This document shows, one piece after another, positions 33,062 through 41,901 of a stretch of 64,000 nucleotides of DNA. Origin of the DNA: Owenweeksia sp964619125 (GTDB taxonomy: Bacteria > Bacteroidota > Bacteroidia > Flavobacteriales > Schleiferiaceae); contig CAZUCA010000004.1 in NCBI GenBank assembly GCA_964619125.1, forward strand, positions 1-64,000, written 5' to 3'. Both the position numbers and the translations under genes were made by a program. The notes beneath the pieces are model-generated. The model had not been told where the DNA came from. It saw only the letters and a list, made by a program, of their open reading frames with translations, and did no database searches. Numbering within the stretch: position 1 is the first letter of the stretch; each line of letters begins with the position of its first letter.

Positions 33062-35140
33062 TTACTTGATAGTAAGTTTTCTGGTAGTCTGGAAGTCTTC
33101 ACCTTTCAGGGTCATCATGTAGATACCGTTAGAAAGATTAGAGAAGTCTCTTTCCAGTTTCTCAGCACCATTAAGGCTCAGTTCTTCAGTGTGAATTACC
33201 TGGCCGGTAAGTGAAACTACCTCGAGAGTGTACTGGCCACCCAGACCAATTTCCACGTTTACGCGGCCATCAGTAGTTGGGTTAGGATACACTTTCAGAG
33301 CGTTTTGCTTGGCATACTCTTCCACTGAGATGGTAGCCATGTCAAACATGTTAACGCGCATGATAGGAGCATTTACAGTATAGCTGTTAAGGAAGCCTGA
33401 GAACCAGCCGCCGTTGCTGCTATTGAAGATTACAGACTCGGTAGCGATATCTACGCGTCCGTCGGGCTCGATAGTAGCATCGTTACCAATACGGATTACA
33501 GAGTCATTGCTGCTGGCCAGGAAGTTCATCACAAAGTAGTAGCAGTTACCACTCTGAAGAGTCAGGGGATCTTTAACACCATATTCGTTACCAGGAACGG
33601 GAGTCATCAGATCAAATTCCCACAGTTGGCCTTTTTCAGCACCGGTAAGCTGGAAAGCTTTGCTGAATACCTGTCCGGTAGGACCAGTACTGCTGCTACC
33701 GTATTCCATGCCGGCAGTGTCATACACATTTACAATGATAGTACCGTTGGCGTCAGTAAGTGAGCTCATCAGTACAGACATGCTTTTCACACCTACATAA
33801 CCGGTTGAGTCAGCGTCAGACTCGGGGAAGCAGTAAGCAACACCGATAGCATTAACGCCTGAGTTAGTACCGAAGTAGTTGCTCACGTTGCCGTGGTCAA
33901 CAGAGTAAGCGTAGTTAGAAGTGTTCTCGTCAGTCACTACAATGGTAGTGGTGTCGGTAACAGGAGTGTTGCCGGTGGTACCACCAATGCTGTCAGAAAC
34001 CAGTGAGAAAACAACACCGTAAGTACCGGCAGCAGTAGGAGTCCAGGTATTGGCAGTCTGCACGGTATCAAGGGTAAAGGTTTCACCACTGTTGATGCTG
34101 AAGGTAGGAGAGCTAAGAGTAGCTACAGTAGAACCACCGCTCAGAATTTCAACTTCAAGACGGGCATTGTTTTGAGTGTTGGCACCATAGTTCTCGATGT
34201 TGGCAGAGAAACCGATAGGTACAACCTGCTCGATGGGCACAAAGCCATAAGAAGGGTGGTATACAGGAGAAGCAGGATCATAAATGATTCTGGTTTCACC
34301 CGCTACACGGTTACCGTCAGCGTCGAAAGCTTCGGTAAAGCGGAGGAAGTTATTAGGAAGATCGCGCACTTCGATGTCGTCGATCTGCCAGAAGTAGTAT
34401 CCGTCGCCGTTAGGGTTGCTGTTGTTGCCTGAGCTACCGTCAAAGATAAAACGCAGCATGGTGTTAGCTGAGTTACCGGCAGATGAGATGTTGGCAGTTA
34501 CCACGCCATTCAGAGCACTTGAGTTGTTGGTACCCAGGAAAGGGTGAACTTCAACAGTGTCAGTCCAGGTCAAACCACCGTCAGTAGAAATAGCTACCTC
34601 AAACTCGGCAACAAACTTACGGGCATAGCTATGGAAAGCGATTTCTACTGCAGGGTGACCGGTAAGGTCAATGGTGTCAGTAGTAAGGGTGCCTACGTGA
34701 GGAGCAGCAGCGGGTCCTGATCCAAATACTGTGGTACCACCGTTATCGAGGTAATCAGAATCGAAGATCACGAAGTTAGCTGGAGTAGCTGACTGGATTA
34801 CACCGGTACCAGCGGCAAAAGCACCACGTGATCCTACAGTATTGCCCGGGGTGGTAGAAGGTCCACGGAATTCCCAAACCGCATTGGCATTAGGAACGAG
34901 GTTACCACTGGCATCTTCGGTAAATCCGGCGTTGGTCCATCCGCTGGGGATGCCACCTGAAAAGTCTTCACTCCAGATAACAGCAACTGATTCTGGCTTT
35001 TGAGACTGTTTAACTAAAGGGGCTTTATTTTCCTGCAGCTGTAAAGTAGCTGGAGGCTCGGCAATTGAGCCGTTGTTTTGTGCACTTCCCCAGGTAGTAG
35101 CCATTGCCATGGCTGAGAGGGTTAGTAAAACTTTTTTCAT
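33062..35140 (-). CDS. T9SS-exported protein with jelly-roll domain and type A sorting domain
   Basis: A 692-residue extracellular protein. The signal peptide is MKKVLLTLSAMAMATTWGSAQ. Residues 55-260 look like a MAM/choice-of-anchor jelly-roll domain (WSEDFSGGIPSGWTNAGF, DTIDLTGHPAVEIAFHSYARKFVAEFEVAISTDGGLTW, YFWQIDDIEV). A middle region (about 290-400) has an Ig-like pattern, followed by another beta-rich part. The last 80 residues are a type A T9SS sorting domain (LKVYPNPTTDGRVNVEI ... LSNGIYMMTLKGEDFQTTRKLTIK). It stands alone, with the only complete -33/-7 promoter in the window and a terminator at its end, so it is probably well expressed. Ligand or adhesive role unknown. Confidence 0.92.
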   Translation of the reverse strand: MKKVLLTLSAMAMATTWGSAQNNGSIAEPPATLQLQENKAPLVKQSQKPESVAVIWSEDFSGGIPSGWTNAGFTEDASGNLVPNANAVWEFRGPSTTPGNTVGSRGAFAAGTGVIQSATPANFVIFDSDYLDNGGTTVFGSGPAAAPHVGTLTTDTIDLTGHPAVEIAFHSYARKFVAEFEVAISTDGGLTWTDTVEVHPFLGTNNSSALNGVVTANISSAGNSANTMLRFIFDGSSGNNSNPNGDGYYFWQIDDIEVRDLPNNFLRFTEAFDADGNRVAGETRIIYDPASPVYHPSYGFVPIEQVVPIGFSANIENYGANTQNNARLEVEILSGGSTVATLSSPTFSINSGETFTLDTVQTANTWTPTAAGTYGVVFSLVSDSIGGTTGNTPVTDTTTIVVTDENTSNYAYSVDHGNVSNYFGTNSGVNAIGVAYCFPESDADSTGYVGVKSMSVLMSSLTDANGTIIVNVYDTAGMEYGSSSTGPTGQVFSKAFQLTGAEKGQLWEFDLMTPVPGNEYGVKDPLTLQSGNCYYFVMNFLASSNDSVIRIGNDATIEPDGRVDIATESVIFNSSNGGWFSGFLNSYTVNAPIMRVNMFDMATISVEEYAKQNALKVYPNPTTDGRVNVEIGLGGQYTLEVVSLTGQVIHTEELSLNGAEKLERDFSNLSNGIYMMTLKGEDFQTTRKLTIK

Positions 35141-35175
35141 AATTAATATTTTGTTAGATAAACGTTAAGATTTCA

Positions 35176-35204
35176 CAAATTTAACCAAGTAGAACTAAAA
35201 TCAA
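35176..35204 (-). promoter_or_regulatory. Full Bacteroidota promoter (TTG -33, TAAATTTG -7)
   Basis: On the minus strand a TTG (35204-35202) is followed after 18 bases by TAAATTTG (35183-35176), inside the 17-23 spacing range. The predicted leader for the T9SS cargo gene is about 31 bases. Confidence 0.75.
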
Positions 35205-35255
35205 AGTCCTGATTAGCCTGATAGCAATAAAATATGCTATCAGGCCTCAGTGATA

Positions 35256-38120
35256 TCAAGCATATGACTCAATTGGTTCACAGGTACAAATGAGATTTCT
35301 GTCACCCAGAGCATCATCTACCCGGCGAATGCTGGGCCAGAATTTGTTTTCAATCACATAGGGCAGGGGATAGGCGGCCACCTCCCGGCTGTAAGGCTGC
35401 TTCCATTCGTCGGAAGTCACCATACGCAAGGTGTGTGGCGCATTCTTTAAAGGGTTGTCCTTCTCGTCAAAGTCGCCCTTACTAATGGCATCGATTTCCT
35501 TCCTGATCGAGAGCAGCGCATCACAAAAACGATCCAGTTCCTGTTTGCTTTCACTTTCGGTTGGTTCAATCATTATGGTGCCACCTACCGGAAAAGAAAC
35601 GGTGGGAGCGTGATAGCCATAATCCATTAAACGTTTCGCAATATCGACTACTTCTATGCCGGCATCTTTCTTAAAACTGCGGCAATCCACAATCATTTCG
35701 TGGGCTACCCTACCCTTTTCATTGGTATACAGCACGTCGAAGCTGTCCTCGAGGCGGCTCTTAATGTAATTGGCATTGAGAATGGCAAATTCGGTAGCCG
35801 ATTTCAATCCTTCGGCGCCCAGCATTTTAATATAGCCATAGCTGATGATCAGAATAAGCCCACTGCCATAAGGGGCGGCTGAAACGGCACTGATTCCGCT
35901 TTTACCACCGGTTTTTACCAGGGGGTGACCTGGCAGGAAGGGTGCCAGATGAGCGGCCACGCCGATGGGTCCCATGCCGGGGCCACCACCACCGTGGGGA
36001 ATGGCAAAGGTTTTATGAAGGTTGAGGTGGCATACATCGGCGCCAATGGCACCGGGGTTGGTAAGACCTACCTGGGCATTCATATTGGCGCCGTCCATGT
36101 ATACCTGGCCGCCGTACTGGTGAATAATATCGGTAATTTCGGTCACCGACTCCTCAAATACTCCGTGAGTACTGGGGTAGGTTATCATCAGGGCCGATAG
36201 GCGGTCCTTGTACTGTACTGCTTTGTCGCGCAGGTCGTCTACATCGATATTCCCTTTTTCATCGCACTTCACCACCACTACTTTCATACCGGCCATAATG
36301 GCGCTGGCGGGGTTGGTACCGTGGGCAGAACTCGGAATAAGGGCGATATCGCGGTGTTTGTCACCTCTGGAGTGGTGATAGGCACGAATTACCATCAATC
36401 CGGCATATTCACCCTGGGCACCTGAATTAGGCTGCAGGCTGGCACTATGGAAGCCGGTAATTTCAGCCAGGTCGCGCTCCAACTCTGATATCAGTTCGAT
36501 GTATCCCTGTGATTGGTCTTTGGGAGCAAAGGGGTGAATATTGGCAAACAGCGGCCAGCTCAGGGGAATCATCTGGGAAGCGGCATTCAGTTTCATGGTG
36601 CAGCTACCCAGTGGAATCATGGAGTGGTTAAGGGAGAGGTCTTTGCGCTCCAGTTTCTTCATGTAGCGCATCATCTCCGTTTCACTGTGGTAGCGGTTAA
36701 ACACCTCCTGCTGCAGGAAGGCACTGCTGCGCTTGAGCTGGGCCGGGGTGGCCTGAAGCTCTATCAGTTCAGTGATTTCGGGAGCCTCTTCACCCTTGGC
36801 CTGTGCGAAAATTTCCACCAACTCCCGCACGGCAGTAAGGTTGGTAGTTTCATTGAGACTGATGCCTACGGTGTGGTTGTCGATATAGCGCAGGTTTACT
36901 TCCCGCGCAAGCGCCAGCTGGCGCAATTCGGCCGAGCTTACATTACCCAACTCTACTTTTAGGGTATCGAAAAAGGCCTGGTTTAGTTGTTGATACCCGA
37001 GTTTGCGTAAGGCTTCGGCAAGGGTTACTGCCGAATGATGAATTTTGGAGGAAATATTTCTCACTCCTTCCGGCCCGTGGTATACGGCATACATACCGGC
37101 CATTACCGCCAGTAATACCTGGGCGGTGCAAATATTGGAGGTTGCCTTTTCGCGCTTAATGTGTTGTTCACGGGTCTGCAGCGCCATGCGCAACGCATAG
37201 TCACCGTCTTTATCTACCGTAGCGCCGATGATGCGGCCGGGAATAGCGCGCTTATAACTTTCTTTGGTAGCAAAATAGGCAGCGTGAGGGCCACCAAACC
37301 CAAGGGGAATACCCATGCGTTGTGTAGTACCCACTACGGCGTCGGCACCCCATTCACCGGGAGGGGTAAGCAGTGCCAGGCTCAAAATATCAGCGGCAAC
37401 CGCCACCTGGATATCATGCTCCTTAGCTTTTTCAATCATTTCGCTGTAATCGAAAATTTCCCCATCGGCAGCCGGATATTGCAGCATGGCGCCAAAAAAG
37501 TCGTCGGTGAGATTGATATCGCGGTGATCGCCGATTACCAGTTCAATGCCCATCGGCTCCGAGCGGGTCTTTAGAAGTTCAATAGTTTGGTGCAGGCAAT
37601 GCATGCTTACAAAGAACTTGTTGGCCCCGGCTTTTTTCTTGCCTCGGCTCATGCTGCTGTGAAACATGCTCATGGCCTCAGCGGCAGCGGTAGCTTCGTC
37701 GAGCAGGCTGGCGTTTGCCAGGGGAAGGCCGGTAAGGTCGCTCACCATGGTTTGGAAGTTGAGCAGGGCTTCGAGTCGGCCCTGGGCAATTTCGGCCTGG
37801 TAGGGGGTGTAGGCGGTATACCAGCCCGGGTTTTCCAGAATATTGCGCTGAATAACCCCTGGCAAAATAGTGGGGTGATAACCCAGGCCGATATAGGTTT
37901 TAAACACCTTGTTTTTACGGCCGATCTCACGAATGCGCGCCAAAAACTCATGTTCTGAATAGGCCTCGCTTAGATTGAGGGGTTTGTTAGTGCGGATATT
38001 GGCCGGAATGGCTTCATTGATCAACTGATCCAGGGAATCTACACCGATTGATTCGGTCATGGCTTTTACATCTTCTTCCCGGGGTCCCACATGCCTGAAG
38101 GCAAACGAGTCTGTCGTCAT
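35256..38120 (-). CDS. gcvP: Glycine dehydrogenase (decarboxylating), P protein
   Basis: PLP-dependent first enzyme of the glycine cleavage system. The 954-residue protein is the full-length single-chain type, with two related halves. The PLP Lys is Lys703 in NLHKTFAIPHGGGGPGMGP. The N-terminal phrase FAFRHVGPREEDVKAM and the loop IPLGSCTMKLNA are characteristic. The H and T proteins are not in the window; dihydrolipoyl dehydrogenase, the L protein partner, is at 57071-58471. Confidence 0.97.
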   Translation of the reverse strand: MTTDSFAFRHVGPREEDVKAMTESIGVDSLDQLINEAIPANIRTNKPLNLSEAYSEHEFLARIREIGRKNKVFKTYIGLGYHPTILPGVIQRNILENPGWYTAYTPYQAEIAQGRLEALLNFQTMVSDLTGLPLANASLLDEATAAAEAMSMFHSSMSRGKKKAGANKFFVSMHCLHQTIELLKTRSEPMGIELVIGDHRDINLTDDFFGAMLQYPAADGEIFDYSEMIEKAKEHDIQVAVAADILSLALLTPPGEWGADAVVGTTQRMGIPLGFGGPHAAYFATKESYKRAIPGRIIGATVDKDGDYALRMALQTREQHIKREKATSNICTAQVLLAVMAGMYAVYHGPEGVRNISSKIHHSAVTLAEALRKLGYQQLNQAFFDTLKVELGNVSSAELRQLALAREVNLRYIDNHTVGISLNETTNLTAVRELVEIFAQAKGEEAPEITELIELQATPAQLKRSSAFLQQEVFNRYHSETEMMRYMKKLERKDLSLNHSMIPLGSCTMKLNAASQMIPLSWPLFANIHPFAPKDQSQGYIELISELERDLAEITGFHSASLQPNSGAQGEYAGLMVIRAYHHSRGDKHRDIALIPSSAHGTNPASAIMAGMKVVVVKCDEKGNIDVDDLRDKAVQYKDRLSALMITYPSTHGVFEESVTEITDIIHQYGGQVYMDGANMNAQVGLTNPGAIGADVCHLNLHKTFAIPHGGGGPGMGPIGVAAHLAPFLPGHPLVKTGGKSGISAVSAAPYGSGLILIISYGYIKMLGAEGLKSATEFAILNANYIKSRLEDSFDVLYTNEKGRVAHEMIVDCRSFKKDAGIEVVDIAKRLMDYGYHAPTVSFPVGGTIMIEPTESESKQELDRFCDALLSIRKEIDAISKGDFDEKDNPLKNAPHTLRMVTSDEWKQPYSREVAAYPLPYVIENKFWPSIRRVDDALGDRNLICTCEPIESYA

Positions 38121-38148
38121 GAGTTTATTTTTTTCATTTTTGATGTGG

Positions 38149-38156
38149 CAAAAGTA
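38149..38156 (-). promoter_or_regulatory. -7 box (TACTTTTG) for gcvP
   Basis: Minus-strand TACTTTTG, 28 bases before the gcvP ATG. No T-box or glycine-riboswitch-like structure is seen in the 135-base gap. Confidence 0.6.
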
Positions 38157-38227
38157 ACTATTAAGACGGTAGTGTGTAAGCAGCCAGCACTATGATTCAT
38201 AAGCTTTTTATATAAATACCTGCCCGC

Positions 38228-39079
38228 TTGAAATTAATCCTGAAATTACTGGTGTATAGCAACCTTTGGGTGGGTTTGGCGGTGGCCTGCCTGGCGGCAA
38301 TTACCACCTTTGATCTGCTGAGTTTTAATCTGCCCATCCTTATTTTTATTGGTACTGCCACCGCACTGGTGTATAGTTATATGCGCCTGGTGCAATTACC
38401 CAGTTACCAAAGCGGGGGGCAGGCCGGCTTTAAAAGCTGGTATGCGCGTCATCCCCTGTGGCTGATATCTCTCACCGTTTTTTGGGGGCTGTTGACGGCC
38501 ATCCAGTTTTTGCGGATTTACAAGGCGGAGATGATCTGGTTGCTGCTTATACCCGGCCTGGTGTCCTTGCTATATCCCCTCGGCTTTCGCAATGCTTTCG
38601 GTCAGTTTACCTCCCTGCGCAGCCTGCCCGGGATTAAGGTTCTATTAATAGCCATGGTGTGGAGTTATGTAACGGTGGCCCTTCCTGCCCTGGCCGGCCA
38701 TAGCTGGAGCTTCGAGCTGGGAGTTGAATTCGTTTTTCGAAGCCTGCTTATAGTAGCACTTATTATACCCTTTGATATTCGGGACAGTGAGACGGATCCG
38801 GGAACAATGATGACCCTTCCCCAAAAACTGGGAATAAGGGGGGCGGTCAACCTGAGCTTATTCCTCTTATTGCTATACCAGCTGTGGGTGGTATGCCGGG
38901 TTTTAATATTTACTATGGATTTGCCGCTGGCCTTTGCGCTCATACTGGGTCTCGAGACGGCGCACTGGTTAATCCACCGCAGTTCTCCCGCCAGCAGCGA
39001 CCTACATTTTTCCTTCTGGATAGAAGGGGTGCCCGTGTTTACTTTCGGCCTCATGTGGCTGGTGCACAGCTTTTTTTAG
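38228..39079 (+). CDS. UbiA-superfamily-like integral membrane protein
   Basis: A 283-residue protein with eight or nine hydrophobic segments. The phrase PFDIRDSETDPGTMMTLPQKLGIRGA, near residues 178-205, resembles the second Asp-rich motif of UbiA prenyltransferases (DxRDxxxD and following TLP). The first motif, NxxxDxxxD, is not recognisable: the corresponding stretch reads YSYMRLVQLPSYQSGG. It therefore may not bind a prenyl diphosphate in the usual way. The start is TTG at 38228; no ATG is near. It precedes kynU by 41 bases, but kynU has its own promoter box. Confidence 0.65.
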   Translation: MKLILKLLVYSNLWVGLAVACLAAITTFDLLSFNLPILIFIGTATALVYSYMRLVQLPSYQSGGQAGFKSWYARHPLWLISLTVFWGLLTAIQFLRIYKAEMIWLLLIPGLVSLLYPLGFRNAFGQFTSLRSLPGIKVLLIAMVWSYVTVALPALAGHSWSFELGVEFVFRSLLIVALIIPFDIRDSETDPGTMMTLPQKLGIRGAVNLSLFLLLLYQLWVVCRVLIFTMDLPLAFALILGLETAHWLIHRSSPASSDLHFSFWIEGVPVFTFGLMWLVHSFF

Positions 39080-39097
39080 CAGACCGGGTGGTTTAGC

Positions 39098-39105
39098 TAC
39101 TTTTG
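39098..39105 (+). promoter_or_regulatory. -7 box (TACTTTTG) for kynU-kmo
   Basis: Full TAnnTTTG match 15 bases before ATG 39121. It covers an in-frame TTG at 39103, so that TTG cannot be the start of a message begun here. Confidence 0.6.
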
Positions 39106-39120
39106 GCTCAAATTTTTAGC

Positions 39121-40398
39121 ATGGATTTCCAGTTTACGAGTGATTTTGCCGCTGCCATGGATCAGCAGGACGAGCTTGCGCGCTTCCGCGAAGAGTTTCA
39201 TTTTCCACAACACAACGGTCAGCCTGCGCTTTACTTTACCGGTAATTCGCTGGGACTGCAGCCCAAAGGGGTAGCCACGGTCATTGAAGAGGAGCTCCAG
39301 GATTGGCGGCAATTTGGAGTGGAGGGACATACCCATTCACGTCGTCCCTGGGTTAAGTATCACGAATTTTTTAGCGATTCCCTTGCCCGCCTCACCGGTG
39401 CAAAGCCAACTGAAGTGGTGGCCATGAATGGTCTCACTACCAACCTTCACCTCCTGATGGTTAGTTTTTACCGTCCTTCCGGCAAACGCACCAAAATACT
39501 GTGTGAGGGTAAAGCCTTTCCTTCCGATCAATATGCACTGGCCAGTCAGTTGCGCTTTCATGGCCTTGACCCCAAAGAGCAGCTAATTGAAATTGAGCCA
39601 GATCCCGATACTGAACTGATAGCAGACGACCGCATTGTTAAGGCTATTGAGGATAATGCCGATGAGCTGGCCCTGGTTATGATTGGGGGTGTAAATTATT
39701 ACACGGGACAGGTTTTTGATATGAAACGCATTACCGCGGTGGCCAAGGCCGCCGGCGCAATCATTGGCTGGGACCTCGCTCATGGGGTGGGTAATATTCC
39801 TCTCGCCTTGCATGACTGGGGTGCAGACTTTGCCGCCTGGTGTGGGTACAAATATCTGAATTCAGGCCCGGGTGGTGTAAGTGGCGTTTTTATTCATGAG
39901 CGCCATCATGGCCAGGCCGATATTCCCCGTTTTGAGGGCTGGTGGGGTCATGATAAGGAAAGCCGCTTTGCCATGCCCGATCGTTTTCAGCCTATTCCTA
40001 CCGCTGAGGCCTGGCAGCTGAGTAATGCGCCTGTTTTTGCCATGGCCCCGCTGTTGGCAAGCCTTAAACTCTTTGATGAAGCAGGCCTGCAAAACCTACG
40101 GGCCAAGGCAGTGCAGCTCACCGCCTATCTTGAATTTGTAACCGCCGAAGTGCGCAGTAATACCGGAGTGAAATTGAAGGTGCTTACACCGTCAGAGCAG
40201 GAGCGCCGGGGTTGCCAGCTGTCAATTGTGGTGCCCGGAGTAGGGAAGTCGGTTTTTGATAAAATTTCGGCCCGGGGGGTGATTGCCGACTGGCGTGAGC
40301 CCGATGTGATCCGCCTGGCTCCTGTGCCTCTTTACAATAGTTTTAGCGACGTTTATCAATTTGGAAAAATACTGGAAGAATGCCTCAAGCAAGCATAG
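39121..40398 (+). CDS. kynU: Kynureninase
   Basis: PLP enzyme that cleaves kynurenine or 3-hydroxykynurenine to (3-hydroxy)anthranilate and alanine. The 425-residue protein has YFTGNSLGLQPKG at the N-terminus, the PLP pocket in GWDLAHGVGNIPLALHDW, and the Schiff-base Lys244 in CGYKYLNSGPGGVSG. The ATG at 39121 is preferred to the TTG at 39103 because of the promoter box. The end overlaps kmo by 19 bases. Confidence 0.96.
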   Translation: MDFQFTSDFAAAMDQQDELARFREEFHFPQHNGQPALYFTGNSLGLQPKGVATVIEEELQDWRQFGVEGHTHSRRPWVKYHEFFSDSLARLTGAKPTEVVAMNGLTTNLHLLMVSFYRPSGKRTKILCEGKAFPSDQYALASQLRFHGLDPKEQLIEIEPDPDTELIADDRIVKAIEDNADELALVMIGGVNYYTGQVFDMKRITAVAKAAGAIIGWDLAHGVGNIPLALHDWGADFAAWCGYKYLNSGPGGVSGVFIHERHHGQADIPRFEGWWGHDKESRFAMPDRFQPIPTAEAWQLSNAPVFAMAPLLASLKLFDEAGLQNLRAKAVQLTAYLEFVTAEVRSNTGVKLKVLTPSEQERRGCQLSIVVPGVGKSVFDKISARGVIADWREPDVIRLAPVPLYNSFSDVYQFGKILEECLKQA

Positions 40399-41735
40399 AA
40401 AAGAAAGACATTACCATTTGTGGAGCCGGTTTGGTAGGCTCCTTACTGGGATGCATACTGGGGAAGGAAGGTCATAATGTAAAGATTTATGAGCGTCGCC
40501 CTGACCTGCGCAATACCACACTTGATGGCGGGCGCAGCATTAACCTGGCCCTGAGCAACCGGGGCTGGAGAGCCCTGGAACTGGCGGGGGTGAAGGATAC
40601 CGTGGCCCAGACGGCCATTCCCATGTACCGGCGCGTGATGCATGCAGTAGATGGTAGCCTCAGCTATCAGCCTTATGGCAAGGAGGATGAGGCCATTTAC
40701 TCGGTAAGCCGCTCCGGCCTGAATGCCATGCTCATGGATGCCGCAGAAGCTCATCCCAACGTGGAGATTCACTTCGACCAGAAGTGTGAGTCGGTGAGTT
40801 TTGACAAGCCGAGTGTGAAATTCCGCTCCTATGCCAGCGGCGAGAAGCAGGAGGTGCAAAGTGACCTGGTTTTTGGTACCGATGGTGCTTTTAGTGCGGT
40901 GCGCAAAAGCATGCAAAAGACTGATCGCTTCAATTATTCGCAGGAATATATTGAGCATGGCTATAAGGAGCTCAGCATTCCCCCCAATGAGGATGGAACC
41001 CATAAGCTGGAGCGTGAGGCCCTGCACATCTGGCCCCGGGGCAATTTTATGCTTATAGCTTTGCCCAATCCCGATGGCAGCTTTACCTGCACTTTGTTTT
41101 TGGCTTTTGAAGGAACTTATTCCTTTGCCAATATCGGAGCGGTGGCCGAGGCCCGGAATTTCTTTGCTGAGCATTTCCCCGATGCTCTGGCGCTGATGTC
41201 CCATTTCGATCAGGAGTGGGCGGAAAACCCCACTTCATCCCTGGTAATTATTCGCTGTTTTCCCTGGAGCCGTGCCGGCAAGGTGGCGATTTTGGGAGAT
41301 GCCTCCCACGCCATTGTACCCTTTTACGGTCAAGGTATGAATAGCGGTTTTGAAGACTGTTCGGTATTTTATGAAATGATGCAAGGCTATGGCAATGATT
41401 GGAAGGCTATGCTGGAGGCCTTCGAAAGCAGTCGTAAACCCAATGCCGACGCCATCGCCGACCTGGCCATGCGTAACTTCGTGGAGATGCGTGACCTTAC
41501 CGGCCAACCGGAATTTCTCCTGCGCAAAAAAATTGAAAAGCATTTTGCCAACCGGCATCCCGATAAGTGGACTCCCCTGTACAGTATGGTTACCTTCAGC
41601 CACATCCCCTATGCTGAAGCTCTCGCCGAAGGGCAGCGGCAGGATGCCATTATGGCTGAAGTAATGAAAATGGATGATATTGAACAGGACTGGGACTCCG
41701 AACGGGTGGAGCAAAAAATACTGAGTCTGCTTTAA
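40380..41735 (+). CDS. kmo: Kynurenine 3-monooxygenase
   Basis: FAD/NADPH hydroxylase that makes 3-hydroxykynurenine, the substrate for the adjacent kynureninase. The 451-residue protein has the GxGxxG FAD motif ICGAGLVGSLLGCILG followed by ERRPDLR, the DGGRSINLALSNRGW substrate region, and the second FAD motif GDASHAIVPFYGQGMNSGFEDC. The C-terminal third is hydrophilic here, without an obvious membrane anchor. The pair indicates tryptophan breakdown, possibly toward quinolinate/NAD; tryptophan dioxygenase and 3-hydroxyanthranilate dioxygenase are not in the window. Confidence 0.96.
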   Translation: MPQASIEKKDITICGAGLVGSLLGCILGKEGHNVKIYERRPDLRNTTLDGGRSINLALSNRGWRALELAGVKDTVAQTAIPMYRRVMHAVDGSLSYQPYGKEDEAIYSVSRSGLNAMLMDAAEAHPNVEIHFDQKCESVSFDKPSVKFRSYASGEKQEVQSDLVFGTDGAFSAVRKSMQKTDRFNYSQEYIEHGYKELSIPPNEDGTHKLEREALHIWPRGNFMLIALPNPDGSFTCTLFLAFEGTYSFANIGAVAEARNFFAEHFPDALALMSHFDQEWAENPTSSLVIIRCFPWSRAGKVAILGDASHAIVPFYGQGMNSGFEDCSVFYEMMQGYGNDWKAMLEAFESSRKPNADAIADLAMRNFVEMRDLTGQPEFLLRKKIEKHFANRHPDKWTPLYSMVTFSHIPYAEALAEGQRQDAIMAEVMKMDDIEQDWDSERVEQKILSLL

Positions 41736-41853
41736 GTCAAAGCCATCCAAAAATTGAAGGGGGGGACCTAGCTTAAAAGCAAATAGGGGCAGGCATATAC
41801 CTGATTTATGGTTATCTTCGTTTTCAAAGGGTTGGTCGCCCCAATTGATTACT

Positions 41854-41876
41854 GATTAAAGCCTTTTGCTTTAGTC
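41854..41876 (+). other. Hairpin in the kmo-to-PD40 protein gap
   Basis: GATTAAAGC (41854-41862) pairs with GCTTTAGTC (41868-41876), nine pairs including one G-T, loop CTTTT. It lies 26 bases before the TTG start of the next gene. A T-rich stretch follows but is interrupted, so it may be a weak terminator for kmo. A near-consensus -7 box (TATCTTCG) lies at 41813-41820. The rest of this 166-base gap shows nothing else. Confidence 0.35.
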
Positions 41877-41901
41877 TATTGCTGTTTTAAATTTTCGTTT
41901 T

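Noticed and set aside
32960..33214. Short plus-strand reading frame after mlaF
   Set aside because: It runs through the hairpins, the terminator and into the antisense of the T9SS gene, and has no coding character.
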